Assembly (NCBI RefSeq): GCF_051014445.1
Contig: NW_027488370.1
Span: 6,882,001-6,946,000, forward strand
Length of the DNA stretch: 64,000 bases
Source: Colletes latitarsis
Taxonomy: Eukaryota > Arthropoda > Insecta > Hymenoptera > Colletidae
Reading direction: 5' to 3'
Below, piece after piece: positions 25,601 through 40,000 of the stretch; position 1 is the first letter of the stretch; every line of letters begins with the position of its first letter. Under the pieces are notes generated by a model that saw only the letters and a list, made by a program, of their open reading frames with translations, was not told where the DNA came from and made no database searches. The position numbers were made by a program, and so were the translations under genes.

Positions 25601-28315
25601 AATCATCTGCCTCGTACTTTCGCATTTTTCGCATACTTGTTGGCAAGATCCTGGGTTTTTTTTGGTTTGGATCACGTAGTAATGTGGTACCACACTGAAA
25701 CGGTCAATTAAACCTGGTTCCGATTAATATTTTAGAGGATAATGCCGGTTATGTCTGGATTAGGTCTGGTATTTGCCCTCATCTGGCTCGTACTTTCGCA
25801 TTTTTCGCATACTTGTTGGCCAAATGCTGGCCTTTTTCTGGTTTGGATCACGTAGTAATGCGGTACCACACTGAAACAGTCAATTAAACCTGGTTTCAGT
25901 TAGTATTTTAGAGGATAACGCCGGTTATGTCTGGGTTAGGTCTGGTATTTGCCCTCATCTGGCTCGGTCTTTCGCATTTTTCGCAAACTTGTTGGCCAGA
26001 TCCTGGCCTTTTTCTGGATTGGATCACGTGGTAATGCGGTACCACACCGAAACAGTCAAGTAAACCTGGTTGCGATTAATATTTAGAGGATTACGCCGGT
26101 TATGTCTCGGTTAGGTCTGGGATTTGCCCTCATCTGGCTCGTACATTCGCATTTTTCGCCTACTTGTTGGCAAGATCCTGGGCTTTCTCTGGTTGGGATC
26201 ACGTAGTAATGCGGTACCACACCGAAGCAGTCAATTAAACCTGGTTGCAATTATTATTTTAGAGGATAACGCTGGTTATGTCTGGGTTAGTTCTGTTATT
26301 TGCAATTATCTGGCTCGTACTTTCGCATTTTTCGCATACTTGTTGGCAAGATCCTGGGCTTTTTTTGGTTTGGATCACGTAGTAATGTGGTACCACACTG
26401 AAACAGTCAATAAAAGCTGGTTCCTAATAGTATTTTAGAGGATAACGCAGGTTACGTCTGGGTTAGCTCTGGTATTTGCAATCATCTGGCTCATACTTTC
26501 GCGTTTTTCGCATACTTGTTGACCAGATCTTTGGTTTTTTCTGGTTTGGATCCCGTAGTAATGAAGTTCCACACCGAAACAGTCAATTAAACCTGGTTGC
26601 GATTATTATTTTAGAGGATAACGCCGGTTATGTCTCGCGTGGGTCTGGGATTTGCCGTCACCTGGCTCGTATTCGCATTTTTCGCATACATGTTGGCCAG
26701 ATCCTGGGCTTTTTTTCGTTTGGATCACGTAGTAATGTGGTACCACACTGAAACAGTCAATAAAAGCTGGTTCCGAATAGTATTTTAGAGGATAACGCAG
26801 GTTACGTCTGGGTTAGTTCTGGGATTTGCCATCATCTGGCTCGTACTTTCGCATTTTTCGCTTACTTGTTGGCCAGATCCTGGCCTTTCTCTGGCTTGGA
26901 CCACGAAGTAATGTGGTGCCACACTGAAACAGTCAATTAAACCTGGTCCCGATTAATATTTTAGAGGATAACGCCGGTTATGTCTGGGTTAGGTCTGGTA
27001 CTTGCCCTCATCTGGCTCGTACTTTCGCATTTTTCGCATACTTGTAGGCAGGATCCTGGCCTTTTTCTGGTTTGGATCACGTAGTAATGCGGTACCACAC
27101 CGAAACCGGCAATTAAACCTAGTTCCGATTAATATTTTAGAGGATAACGCCGGTTATGTCTGGGTTAGGTCTGGTATTTGTCCTCATCTGGCTCGTACTT
27201 TCGCAGTTTTCGCTTACTTGTTGGGCAGATCCTGACCTTTTTCTGGCTTGGACCACATAGTAATGAGGTACCACACTGAAACAGTCAATTAAACCTGGCG
27301 GCGATTAATATTTTAGAGGATAATGCCGGTTATGTCTGGGTTAGGTCTGGTACTTGCCCTCATCTGGCTCGTACTTTCGCATTTTTCGCATACTTGTAGG
27401 CAGGATCCTGGCCTTTTTCTGGCTTGGGCCACATAGTAATGAGGTACCACACTGAAACAGTCAATTAAACCTGGTCCCGATTAATATTTTAGAGGATAAC
27501 GCCGGTTATGTCTGGGTTAGGTCTGGTACTTGCCCTCATCTGGCTCGTACTTTCGCATTTTTCGCATACTTGTAGGCAGGATCCTGGCCTTTTTCTGGTT
27601 TGGATCACGTAGTAATGCGGTACCACACCGAAACCGGCAATTAAACCTAGTTCCGATTAATATTTTAGAGGATAACGCCGGTTATGTCTGGGTTAGGTCT
27701 GGTATTTGCCCTCATCTGGCTCGTACTTTCGCATTTTTCGCATACTTGTTGGCCAGATCCTGGCCTTTTGCTGGCTTGGACCACGTAGTAATTTGGTGCG
27801 ACACTGAAACAGTCAATTAAACCTGGTTCCGATTAATATTTTAGTGGATAACGCCGGTTATGTCTGGGTTAGGTCTGGTATTTGCCCTCATCTGGCTCGT
27901 ACTTTCGCATTTTTCGCATACTTGTTGGCCAGATCCTGGCCTTTTTCTGGTTTGGATCACGTAGTAATGCGGTACCACACCGGAACAGTCAAGTAAACCT
28001 GGTTGCGATTAATATTTTAGAGGATAACGCCGGTTATGTCTCGGTTAGGTCTGGGATTTGCCCTCATCTGGCTCATACTTTCGCATTTCTCGCATACTTG
28101 TAGGCAGGATCCTGGCCTTTTTCTGGTTTGGATCACGTAGTAATGCGGTACCACACCGAAACCGGCAATTAAACCTAGTTCCGATTAATATTTTAGAGGA
28201 TAACGCCGGTTATGTCTGGGTTAGGTCTGGTATTTGCCCTCATCTGGCTCGTACTTTCGCATTTTTCGCATACTTGTTGGCCAGATCCTGGCCTTTTTCT
28301 GGTTTGGATCACGTA
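19700..28315 (+). repeat. 49-mer HOR (8,616 bp), core copy 2
   Basis: Full second copy with the same internal order as copy 1, including the duplicated 13-mer (second unit 21,638-23,922). It starts at GTAATGTGGTGCCACAC. The left flank at this junction (GGATCACGTAG) differs from the flank of copy 1 (GGACCACGAAG), which marks the exchange point within a few bases of 19,700. Confidence 0.85.
21638..23922 (+). repeat. 13-mer HOR (2,285 bp), unit b in core copy 2
   Basis: Equivalent of 13,022-15,306 shifted by 8,616 bp. The matching unit a of this copy is 19,700-21,637, whose first 350 bp or so were replaced at the 49-mer junction. The internal duplication was therefore copied along with the large repeat, so it is older than the 49-mer duplication. 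Confidence 0.8.
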
Positions 28316-31300
28316 GTAATGTGGTGCCACACTGAAACAGTCAATTAAACCTGGTCCCGATTAATATTTTAGAGGATAACGCCGGTTATGTCTGGGTTAG
28401 GTCTGGTACTTGCCCTCATCTGGCTCGTACTTTCGCATTTTTCGCATACTTGTAGGCAGGATCCTGGCCTTTTTCTGGTTTGGATCACGTAGTAATGCGG
28501 TACCACACCGAAACCGGCAATTAAACCTAGTTCCGATTAATATTTTAGAGGATAACGCCGGTTATGTCTGGGTTAGGTCTGGTATTTGTCCTCATCTGGC
28601 TCGTACTTTCGCAGTTTTCGCTTACTTGTTGGGCAGATCCTGACCTTTTTCTGGCTTGGACCACATAGTAATGAGGTACCACACTGAAACAGTCAATTAA
28701 ACCTGGCGGCGATTAATATTTTAGAGGATAATGCCGGTTATGTCTGGGTTAGGTCTGGTACTTGCCCTCATCTGGCTCGTACTTTCGCATTTTTCGCATA
28801 CTTGTAGGCAGGATCCTGGCCTTTTTCTGGCTTGGGCCACATAGTAATGAGGTACCACACTGAAACAGTCAATTAAACCTGGTCCCGATTAATATTTTAG
28901 AGGATAACGCCGGTTATGTCTGGGTTAGGTCTGGTACTTGCCCTCATCTGGCTCGTACTTTCGCATTTTTCGCATACTTGTAGGCAGGATCCTGGCCTTT
29001 TTCTGGTTTGGATCACGTAGTAATGCGGTACCACACCGAAACCGGCAATTAAACCTAGTTCCGATTAATATTTTAGAGGATAACGCCGGTTATGTCTGGG
29101 TTAGGTCTGGTATTTGCCCTCATCTGGCTCGTACTTTCGCATTTTTCGCATACTTGTTGGCCAGATCCTGGCCTTTTGCTGGCTTGGACCACGTAGTAAT
29201 TTGGTGCGACACTGAAACAGTCAATTAAACCTGGTTCCGATTAATATTTTAGTGGATAACGCCGGTTATGTCTGGGTTAGGTCTGGTATTTGCCCTCATC
29301 TGGCTCGTACTTTCGCATTTTTCGCATACTTGTTGGCCAGATCCTGGCCTTTTTCTGGTTTGGATCACGTAGTAATGCGGTACCACACCGGAACAGTCAA
29401 GTAAACCTGGTTGCGATTAATATTTTAGAGGATAACGCCGGTTATGTCTCGGTTAGGTCTGGGATTTGCCCTCATCTGGCTCATACTTTCGCATTTCTCG
29501 CATACTTGTTGGCCGGATCCTGGGCTTTTTCTGGTTTGGATCACGTAGTAATGTGGTACCACACTGAATCAGTCAATAAAAGCTGGTTCCGATTATTATT
29601 TTAGAGGATAACGCTGGTTATGGCTGGGATAGTTCTGGTATTTGCAATTATCTGGCTCATACTATCGCGTTTTTCGCATACTTCTTGGCCAGATCCAGGG
29701 TTTTTTCAGGTTTGGATCACGTAGTAATATGGTACCACACAGAAACAGTCAATAGAAGCTGGTTCCGAATAGTATTTTAGAGGATGACGCTGGTTATGTC
29801 TGGGTTAGTTCTGGTATTTGCAATTATCTGGCTCATACTTTCGCGATTTCGTATACTTGTTTGCCAGATCCTGGCCTTTTTCTGGTTTGGATCCCGTAGT
29901 AATGAAGTTCCACACCGAAACAGTCAATTAAACCTGGTTGCGATTAATATTTTAGTGGATAACGCCGGTTATGTCTCGGGTAGTTCTGGGATTTGCCGTT
30001 ATCTGGCTCGTATTTTCGCATTTTTCGCATACTTGTTGGCAAGATCCTGGGCTTTTTTTGGTCTGGATCTCGTAGTAATGTGGTACCACACTGAAACAGT
30101 CAATTAAACCTGGTTGCGATTAATATTTTGGAGGATAACGCCGGTTATGCCTCGGTTAGGTCTGGGATTTGCCATCATCTGGCTCGTACTTTCGCATTTT
30201 TCGCATACTTGTTGTCCAGATCCTGGCCTTTTTCTGGTTTGGATCCCGTAGTAATGTGGATCCACAACGAAACAGACAATTAAACCTGGTTGCGATTAAT
30301 ATTTTAAAGGATAACGCCGGTTATGTCTGGGCTAAGTCTGGAATTTGCCCACATCTGGCTCGTACTTTCGCATTTTTCGCATACTTGTTGGCCGGATACT
30401 GGGCTTTTTCTGTTTTGGATCACGTAGTAATGTGGTACCACACTGAAACAGTCAATAAAAGCTGGTTCCGAATAGTATTTTAGAGGATAACGCAGGTAAC
30501 GTCTGGGTTAGTTCTGGTATTTGCAATCATCTGCCTCGTACTTTCGCATTTTTCGCATACTTGTTGGCAAGATCCTGGGTTTTTTTTGGTTTGGATCACG
30601 TAGTAATGTGGTACCACACTGAAACTGTCAATTAAACCTGGTTCCGATTTATATTTTGGAGGATAATGCCGGTTATGTCTGGGTTAGGTCTAGTATTTGC
30701 CCTCATCTGGCTCGTACTTTCGCATTTTTCGCATACTTGTTGGCCAAATCCTGGCCTTTTTCTGGTTTGGATCACGTGGTAATGCGGTACCACACCGAAA
30801 CAGTCAAGTAAACCTGGTTGCGATTAATATTTAGAGGATTACGCCGGTTATGTCTCGGTTAGGTCTGGGATTTGCCCTCATCTGGCTCGTACATTCGCAT
30901 TTTTCGCCTACTTGTTGGCAAGATCCTGGGCTTTCTCTGGTTGGGATCACGTAGTAATGCGGTACCACACCGAAGCAGTCAATTAAACCTGGTTGCAATT
31001 ATTATTTTAGAGGATAACGCTGGTTATGTCTGGGTTAGTTCTGTTATTTGCAATTATCTGGCTCGTACTTTCGCATTTTTCGCATATTTGTTGGCAAGAT
31101 CCTGGGCTTTTTTTGGTTTGGATCACGTAGTAATGTGGTACCACACTGAAACAGTCAATAAAAGCTGGTTCCGAATAGTATTTTAGAGGATAACGCAGGT
31201 TACGTCTGGGTTAGTTCTGGTATTTGCAATCATCTGGCTCATACTTTCGCGTTTTTCGCATACTTGTTGACCAGATCTTTGGTTTTTTCTGGTTTGGATC

Positions 31301-31385
31301 CCGTAGTAATGAAGTTCCACACCGAAACAGTCAATTAAACCTGGTTGCGATTATTATTTTAGAGGATAACGCCGGTTATGTCTCG
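28316..31385 (+). repeat. 49-mer HOR, partial copy 3 lacking one 13-mer
   Basis: From 28,316 the sequence follows copy 2 at 8,616 bp up to about 30,253. It then follows copy 2 at 6,331 bp, which equals 8,616 minus 2,285. Only one 13-mer unit is present. Small differences from copy 2 exist, such as TTTTGGAGG for TTTTAGAGG near 30,128 and GCCGG for GCTGG near 30,317. The match stops at 31,385, where TCTCGCGTGG replaces TCTCGGGTAG. The copy either lost one unit or descends from a form with a single unit. Confidence 0.8.
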
Positions 31386-34010
31386 CGTGGGTCTGGGATT
31401 TGCCGTCACCTGGCTCGTATTCGCATTTTTCGCATACATGTTGGCCAGATCCTGGGCTTTTTTTCGTTTGGATCACGTAGTAATGTGGTACCACACTGAA
31501 ACAGTCAATAAAAGCTGGTTCCGAATAGTATTTTAGAGGATAACGCAGGTTACGTCTGGGTTAGTTCTGGGATTTGCCATCATCTGCCTCGTACTTTCGC
31601 ATTTTTCGCATACTTGTTGGCAAGATCCTGGGTTTTTTTTGGTTTGGATCACGTAGTAATGTCGTACCACACTGAAACGGTCAATTAAACCTGGTTCCGA
31701 TTAATATTTTAGAGGATAATGCCGGTTATGTCTGGATTAGGTCTGGTATTTGCCCTCATCTGGCTCGTACTTTCGCATTTTTCGCATACTTGTTGGCCAA
31801 ATGCTGGCCTTTTTCTGGTTTGGATCACGTAGTAATGCGGCACCACACTGAAACAGTCAATTAAACCTGGTTTCAGTTAGTATTTTAGAGGATAACGCCG
31901 GTTATGTCTGGGTTAGGTCTGGTATTTGCCCTCATCTTGCTCGTTCTTTCGCATATTTCGCAAACTTGTTGGCCAGATCCTGGCCTTTTTCTGGATTGGA
32001 TCACGTGGTAATGCGGTACCACACCGAAACAGTCAAGTAAACCTGGTTGCGATTAATATTTAGAGGATAACGCCGGTTATGTCTCGGTTAGGTCTGGGAT
32101 TTGCCCTCATCTGGCTCGTACATTCGCATTTTTCGTCTACTTGTTGGCAAGATCCTGGGCTTTCTCTGGTTGGGATCACGTAGTAATGCGGTACCACACC
32201 GAAGCAGTCAATTAAACCTGGTTGCAATTATTATTTTAGAGGATAACGCTGGTTATGGCTGGGTTAGTTCTGTTATTTGCAATTATCTGGCTCGTACTTT
32301 CGCATTTTTCGCATACTTGTTGGCAGGATCCTGTGCTTTTTTTGGTTTGGATCACGTAGTAATGTGGTACCACACTGAAACAGTCAATAAAAGCTGGTTC
32401 CGAATAGTATTTTAGAGGATAACGCAGGTTACGTCTGGGTTAGTTCTGGTATTTGCAATCATCTGGCTCATACTTTCGCGTTTTTCGCATACTTGTTGAC
32501 CAGATCCTGGCCTTTTTCTGGTTTGGATCACGTAGTAATGCGGTACCACACTGAAACAGTCAATTAAACCTGGTTTCAGTTAGTATTTTATAGGATAACG
32601 CCGGTTATGTCTGGGTTAGGTCTGGTATTTGCCCTCATCTGGCTCGTACTTTCGCATTTTTCGCAAACTTGTTGGCCAGATCCTGGCCTTTTTCTGGATT
32701 GGATCACGTGGTAATGCGGTACCACACCGAAACAGTCAAGTAAACCTGGTTGCGATTAATATTTAGAGGATAACGCCGGTTATGTCTCGGTTAGGTCTGG
32801 GATTTGCCCTCATCTGGCTCATACTTTCGCATTTCTCGCATACTTGTTGGCCAGTTCCTGGGCTTTTTCTGGTTTGGGTCACGTTGTAATGTGGTACCAC
32901 CCTGAAACGGTGAATAAGAGCTGGTGCCGATTAATGTTTTAAAGGATAACGCTGGTTATGACTGGGTTAGTTCTGGTACTTGCAATCATCTGGCTCATAC
33001 TTTTGCAATTTTCGCGTACTTGTTGGCCATATCTTGGGTTTTCTGTGGTTTGGATCCCGTCGAAATCTGGTTCCACACCGAAGCAGTCAATCAAACCTGG
33101 TTGCGATGAATATTTTGGAGGATAACGCTGGTTATGTTTGGGTTAGTTCTGGTATTTGCAATCATCTGGCTCGTACTTTCGCATTTTTCGCATACTTGTT
33201 GGCAAGATTATGGGCTTTTTTTAGTTTGGATCACGCAGTAATGCGGTACCACACCGAAGCAGTCAATTAAACCTGGTTGCAATTATTATTTTAGAGGATA
33301 ACGCTGGTTATGTCTGGGTTAGTTCTGTTATTTGCAATTATCTGGCTCGTACTTTCGCATTTTTCGCATACTTGTTGGCAGGATCCTGGGCTTTTTTTGG
33401 TTTGGATCACGTAGTAATGTGGTACCACACTGAAACAGTCAATAAAAGCTGGTTCCGAATAGTATTTTAGAGGATAACGCTGGTTATGTCTGGGTTAGTT
33501 CTGGTATTTGCAATTATCTGGCTCATACTATCGCGTTTTTCGCATACTTCTTGGCCAGATCCAGGGTTTTTTCAGGTTTGGATCACGTAGTAATATGGTA
33601 CCACACAGAAACAGTCAATAGAAGCTGGTTCCGAATAGTATTTTAGAGGATGACGCTGGTTATGTCTGGGTTAGTTCTGGTATTTGCAACCATCTGGCTC
33701 ATACTTTCGCGATTTCGTATACTTGTTTGCCAGATCCTGGCCTTTTTCCGGTTTGGATCCCGTAGTAATGAAGTTCCACACCGAAACAGTCAATTAAACC
33801 TGGTTGCGATTAATATTTTAGTGGATAACGCCGGTTATATCTCGGGTAGTTCTGGGATTTGCCGTTATCTGGCTCGTATTTTCGCATTTTTCGCATACTT
33901 GTTGGCAAGATCCTGGGCTTTTTTTGATCTGGATCTCGTAGTAATGTGGTACCACACTGAAACACTCAATTAAACCTGGTTGCGATTAATATTTTAGAGG
34001 ATAACGCCGG
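31386..34010 (+). repeat. Mosaic satellite segment between HOR blocks
   Basis: About 15 A-type monomers in an order not shared with neighbouring blocks. Hybrid units occur, for example near 31,565, where a TGCCATCATCTG start joins a GCCTCGTAC continuation. The CGTACATTCGC unit of the core recurs at about 32,100. The marker GGTGAATAAGAGCTGGTG at 32,909 is shared with 3,194 and 43,110. Nothing other than satellite is seen. Confidence 0.8.
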
Positions 34011-37000
34011 TTATGTCTCGGTTAGGTCTGGGATTTGCCATCATCTGGCTCGTACTTTCGCATTTTTCGCATACTTGTTGGCCAGATCCTGGCCTTTTTC
34101 TGGTTTGGATCCCGTAGTAATGTGGATCCACAACGAAACAGACAATTAAACCTGGTTGCGATTAATATTTTAGAGGATAACGCCGGTTATGTCTGGGCTA
34201 GGTCTGGAATTTGCCCACATCTGGCTCGTACTTTCGCATTTTTCGCATACTTGTTAGCCAGATACTGGGCTTTTTCTGTTTTGGATCACGTAGTAATGTG
34301 GTACCACACTGAAACAGTCAATAAAAGCTGGTTCCGATTAATATTTTAGAGGATAATGCCGGTTATGTCTGGGTTAGGTCTGGTATTTGCCCTCATCTGG
34401 CTCGTACTTTCGCATTTTTCGCATACTTGTTGGCCAAATGCTGGCCTTTTTCTGGTTTGGATCACGTAGTAATGCGGTACCACACTGAAACAGTCAATTA
34501 AACCTGGTTCCGATTAGTATTTTAGAGGATAACGCTGGTTATGTCTGGGTTAGTTCTGGTATTTGCAATTATCTGGCTCATACTATCGCGTTTTTCGCAT
34601 GCTTCTTGGCCAGATTCTGGGCTTTTTCTGGTTTGGATCCCGTAGTAATGTGGTTCCACACCGAAACAGTCAATTAAACCTGGTTGGGATGAATATTTTA
34701 GGGGATAACGCCGGTTATGTCTGGGTTAGGTCTGGTATTTGCCCTCATCTGGCTCGTACTTTCGCATTTTTCGCATACTTGTTGGCAAGATTATGGGCTT
34801 TTTTTAGTTTGGATCACGTAGTAATGTGGTACCACACTGAAACAGTCAATTAAACCTGGTTCCGATTAATATTTTAGAGGGGAACACCGGTTATGTCTGG
34901 GTTAGGTCTGGTATTTGCCCTCATCTGGCTCGAACTTTCGCATTTTTCACATACTTGTTTGCCAGATCCTGGCCTTTTTCTGGTTTGGATCACGTAGTAA
35001 TGCGGTACCACACCGGAACAGTCAAGTAAACCTGGTTGCGATTAATATTTTAGAGGATAACGCCGGTTATGTCTGGGCTAGGTCTGGAATTTGCCCACAT
35101 CTGGCTCGTACTTTCGCATTTTTCGCATACTTGTTGGCCAGATACTGGGCTTTTTCTGTTTTGGATCACGTAGTAATGTGGTACCACACTGAAACAGTCA
35201 ATAAAAGCTGGTTCCGAATAGTATTTTAGAGGATAACGCAGGTAACGTCTGGGTTAGCTCTGGTATTTGCAATCATCTGCCTCGTACTTTCGCATTTTTC
35301 GCATACTTGTTGGCAAGATCCTGGGCTTTTTTTGGTTTGGATCACGTAGTAATGTGGTACCACACTGAAACAGTCAATAAAAGCTGGTTCCGAATAGTAT
35401 TTTAGAGGATAACGCAGGTTACGTCTGGGTTAGTTCAGGTATTTGCCCTCATCTGGCTCGTACTTTCGCAACTTTGGCATACTTGTTGGCCAGATCCTGG
35501 CCTTTTGCTGGTTTGGATCACGTAGTATTGCGGTACCACACTGAAACAGTCAATTAAACCTGGTTTCAGTTAGTATTTTATAGGATAACGCCGGTTATGA
35601 CTGGGTTAGGTCTGGTATTTGCCCTCATCTGGCTCGTACTTTCGCATTTTTCGTAAACTTGTTGGCCAGATCCTGGCCTTTTTCTGGATTGGATCACGTG
35701 GTAATGCGGTACCACACCGAAACAGTCAAGTAAACCTGGTTGCGATTAATATTTAGAGGATAACGCCGGTTATGTCTCGGTTAGGTCTGGGATTTGCCCT
35801 CATCTGGCTCATACTTTCGCATTTCTCGCATACTTGTTGGCCAGATCCTGGGCTTTTTCTGGTTTGGATCCCGTAGTAATGTGGATCCACAACGAAACAG
35901 ACAATTAAACCTGGTTGCGATTAATATTTTAGAGGATAACGCCGGTTATGTCTGGGCTAGGTCTGGAATTTGCCCACATCTGGCTCGTACTTTCGCATTT
36001 TTCGCATACTTGTTGGCCAGATACTGGGCTTTTTCTGTTTTGGATCACGTAGTAATGTGGTACCACACTGAAACAGTCAATAAAAGCTGGTTCCGATTAA
36101 TATTTTAGAGGATAATGCCGGTTATGTCTGGGTTAGGTCTGGTATTTGCCCTCATCTGGCTCGTACTTTCGCATTTTTCGCATACTTGTTGGCCAAATGC
36201 TGGCCTTTTTCTGGTTTGGATCACGTAGTAATGCGGTACCACACTGAAACGGTCAATTAAACCTGGTTCCGATTAGTATTTTAGAGGATAACGCTGGTTA
36301 TGTCTGGGTTAGTTCTGGTATTTGCAATTATCTGGCTCATACTATCGCGTTTTTCGCATGCTTCTTGGCCAGATCCTGGGCTTTTTCTGGTTTGGATCCC
36401 GTAGTAATGTGGTTCCACACCGAAACAGTCAATTAAACCTGGTTGGGATGAATATTTTAGGGGATAACGCCGGTTATGTCTGGGTTAGGTCTGGTATTTG
36501 CCCTCATCTGGCTCGAACTTTCGCATTTTTCACATACTTGTTTGCCAGATCCTGGCCTTTTTCTGGTTTGGATCACGTAGTAATGCGGTACCACACCGGA
36601 ACAGTCAAGTAAACCTGGTTGCGATTAATATTTTAGAGGATAACGCCGGTTATGTCTGGGCTAGGTCTGGAATTTGCCCACATCTGGCTCGTACTTTCGC
36701 ATTTTTCGCATACTTGTTGGCCAGATACTGGGCTTTTTCTGTTTTGGATCACGTAGTAATGTGGTACCACACTGAAACAGTCAATAAAAGCTGGTTCCGA
36801 ATAGTATTTTAGAGGATAACGCAGGTAACGTCTAGGTTAGCTCTGGTATTTGCAATCATCTGCCTCGTACTTTCGCATTTTTCGCATACTTGTTGGCAAG
36901 ATCCTGCGTTTTTTTTGGTTTGGATCACGTAGTAATGTGGTACCACACTGAAACGGTCAATTAAAGCTGGTTCCGATTAATATTTTAGAGGATAATGCCG

Positions 37001-40000
37001 GTTATGTCTGGGTTAGTTCTGGTATTTGCCCTCATCTGGCTCGTACTTTCGCATTTTTCGCGTACTTGTTGACCAGATCTTTGGTTTTTTCTGGTTTGGA
37101 TCCCGTAGTAATGAAGTTCCACACCGAAACAGTCAATTAAACCTGGTTCCGAATAGTATTTTAGAGGATAACGCAGGTTACGTCTGGGTTAGTTCAGGTA
37201 TTTGCCCTCATCTGGCTCGTACTTTCGCAACTTTGGCATACTTGTTGGCCAGATCCTGGCCTTTTGCTGGTTTGGATCACGTAGTATTGCGGTACCACAC
37301 TGAAACAGTCAATTAAACCTGGTTTCAGTTAGTATTTTATAGGATAACGCCGGTTATGACTGGGTTAGGTCTGGTATTTGCCCTCATCTGGCTCGTACTG
37401 TCGCATTTTTCGTAAACTTGTTGGCCAGATCCTGGCCTTTTTCTGGATTGGATCACGTGGTAATGCGGTACCACACCGAAACAGTCAAGTAAACCTGGTT
37501 GCGATTAATATTTAGAGGATAACGCCGGTTATGTCTCGGTTAGGTCTGGGATTTGCCCTCATCTGGCTCATACTTTCGCATTTCTCGCATACTTGTTGGC
37601 CAGATCCTGGGCTTTTTCTGGTTTGGATCCCGTAGTAATGTGGATCCACAACGAAACAGACAATTAAACCTGGTTGCGATTAATATTTTAGAGGATAACG
37701 CCGGTTATGTCTGGGCTAGGTCTGGAATTTGCCCACATCTGGCTCGTACTTTCGCATTTTTCGCATACTTGTTGGCCAGATACTGGGCTTTTTCTGTTTT
37801 GGATCACGTAGTAATGTGGTACCACACTGAAACAGTCAATAAAAGCTGGTTCCGATTAATATTTTAGAGGATAATGCCGGTTATGTCTGGGTTTGGTCTG
37901 GTATTTGCCCTCATCTGGCTCGTACTTTCGCATTTTTCGCATACTTGTTGGCCAAATGCTGGCCTTTTTCTGGTTTGGATCACGTAGTAATGCGGTACCA
38001 CACTGAAACAGTCAATTAAACCTGGTTCCGATTAGTATTTTAGAGGATAACGCTGGTTATGTCTGGGTTAGTTCTGGTATTTGCAATTATCTGGCTCATA
38101 CTATCGCGTTTTTCGCATGCTTCTTGGCCAGATTCTGGGCTTTTTCTGGTTTGGATCCCGTAGTAATGTGGTTCCACACCGAAACAGTCAATTAAACCTG
38201 GTTGGGATGAATATTTTAGGGGATAACGCCGGTTATGTCTGGGTCAGGTCTGGTATTTGCCCTCATCTGGCTCGTACTTTCGCATTTTTCGCATACTTGT
38301 TGGCAAGATTATGGGCTTTTTTTAGTTTGGATCACGTAGTAATGTGGTACCACACTGAAACAGTCAATTAAACCTGGTTCCGATTAATATTTTAGAGGGG
38401 AACACCGGTTATGTCTGGGTTAGGTCTGGTATTTGCCCTCATCTGGCTCGAACTTTCGCATTTTTCACATACTTGTTTGCCAGATCCTGGCCTTTTTCTG
38501 GTTTGGATCACGTAGTAATGCGGTACCACACCGGAACAGTCAAGTAAACCTGGTTGCGATTAATATTTTAGAGGATAACGCCGGTTATGTCTGGGCTAGG
38601 TCTGGAATTTGCCCACATCTGGCTCGTACTTTCGCATTTTTCGCATACTTGTTGGCCAGATACTGGGCTTTTTCTGTTTTGGATCACGTAGTAATGTGGT
38701 ACCACACTGAAACAGTCAATAAAAGCTGGTTCCGAATAGTATTTTAGAGGATAACGCAGGTAACGTCTGGGTTAGCTCTGGTATTTGCAATCATCTGCCT
38801 CGTACTTTCGCATTTTTCGCATACTTGTTGGCAAGATCCTGGGCTTTTTTTGGTTTGGATCACGTAGTAATGTGGTACCACACTGAAACAGTCAATAAAA
38901 GCTGGTTCCGAATAGTATTTTAGAGGATAACGCAGGTTACGTCTGGGTTAGTTCTGGTATTTGCAATCATCTGGCTCATACTTTCGCGTTTTTCGCGTAC
39001 TTGTTGACCAGATCTTTGGTTTTTTCTGGTTTGGATCCCGTAGTAATGAAGTTCCACACCGAAACAGTCAATTAAACCTGGTTCCGAATAGTATTTTAGA
39101 GGATAACGCAGGTTACGTCTGGGTTAGTTCAGGTATTTGCCCTCATCTGGCTCGTACTTTCGCAACTTTGGCATACTTGTTGGCCAGATCCTGGCCTTTT
39201 GCTGGTTTGGATCACGTAGTATTGCGGTACCACACTGAAACAGTCAATTAAACCTGGTTTCAGTTAGTATTTTATAGGATAACGCCGGTTATGACTGGGT
39301 TAGGTCTGGTATTTGCCCTCATCTGGCTCGTACTTTCGCATTTTTCGTAAACTTGTTGGCCAGATCCTGGCCTTTTTCTGGATTGGATCACGTGGTAATG
39401 CGGTACCACACCGAAACAGTCAAGTAAACCTGGTTGCGATTAATATTTAGAGGATAACGCCGGTTATGTCTCGGTTAGGTCTGGGATTTGCCCTCATCTG
39501 GCTCATACTTTCGCATTTCTCGCATACTTGTTGGCCAGATCCTGGGCTTTTTCTGGATTGGATCCCGTAGTAATGTGGATCCACAACGAAACAGACAATT
39601 AAACCTGGTTGCGATTAATATTTTAGAGGATAACGCCGGTTATGTCTGGGCTAGGTCTGGAATTTGCCCACATCTGGCTCGTACTTTCGCATTTTTCGCA
39701 TACTTGTTGGCCAGATACTGGGCTTTTTCTGTTTTGGATCACGTAGTAATGTGGTACCACACTGAAACAGTCAATAAAAGCTGGTTCCGATTAATATTTT
39801 AGAGGATAATGCCGGTTATGTCTGGGTTAGGTCTGGTATTTGCCCTCATCTGGCTCGTACTTTCGCATTTTTCGCATACTTGTTGGCCAAATGCTGGCCT
39901 TTTTCTGGTTTGGATCACGTAGTAATGCGGTACCACACTGAAACGGTCAATTAAACCTGGTTCCGATTAGTATTTTAGAGGATAACGCTGGTTATGTCTG

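Noticed and set aside
11084..28315. Assembly duplication artefact as the explanation for the near-identical 8.6-kb copies
   Set aside because: Not excluded, but copy 3 differs by single bases and by one missing 13-mer, and other blocks show independent periods. True tandem HORs are the simpler reading; read support is needed to settle it.
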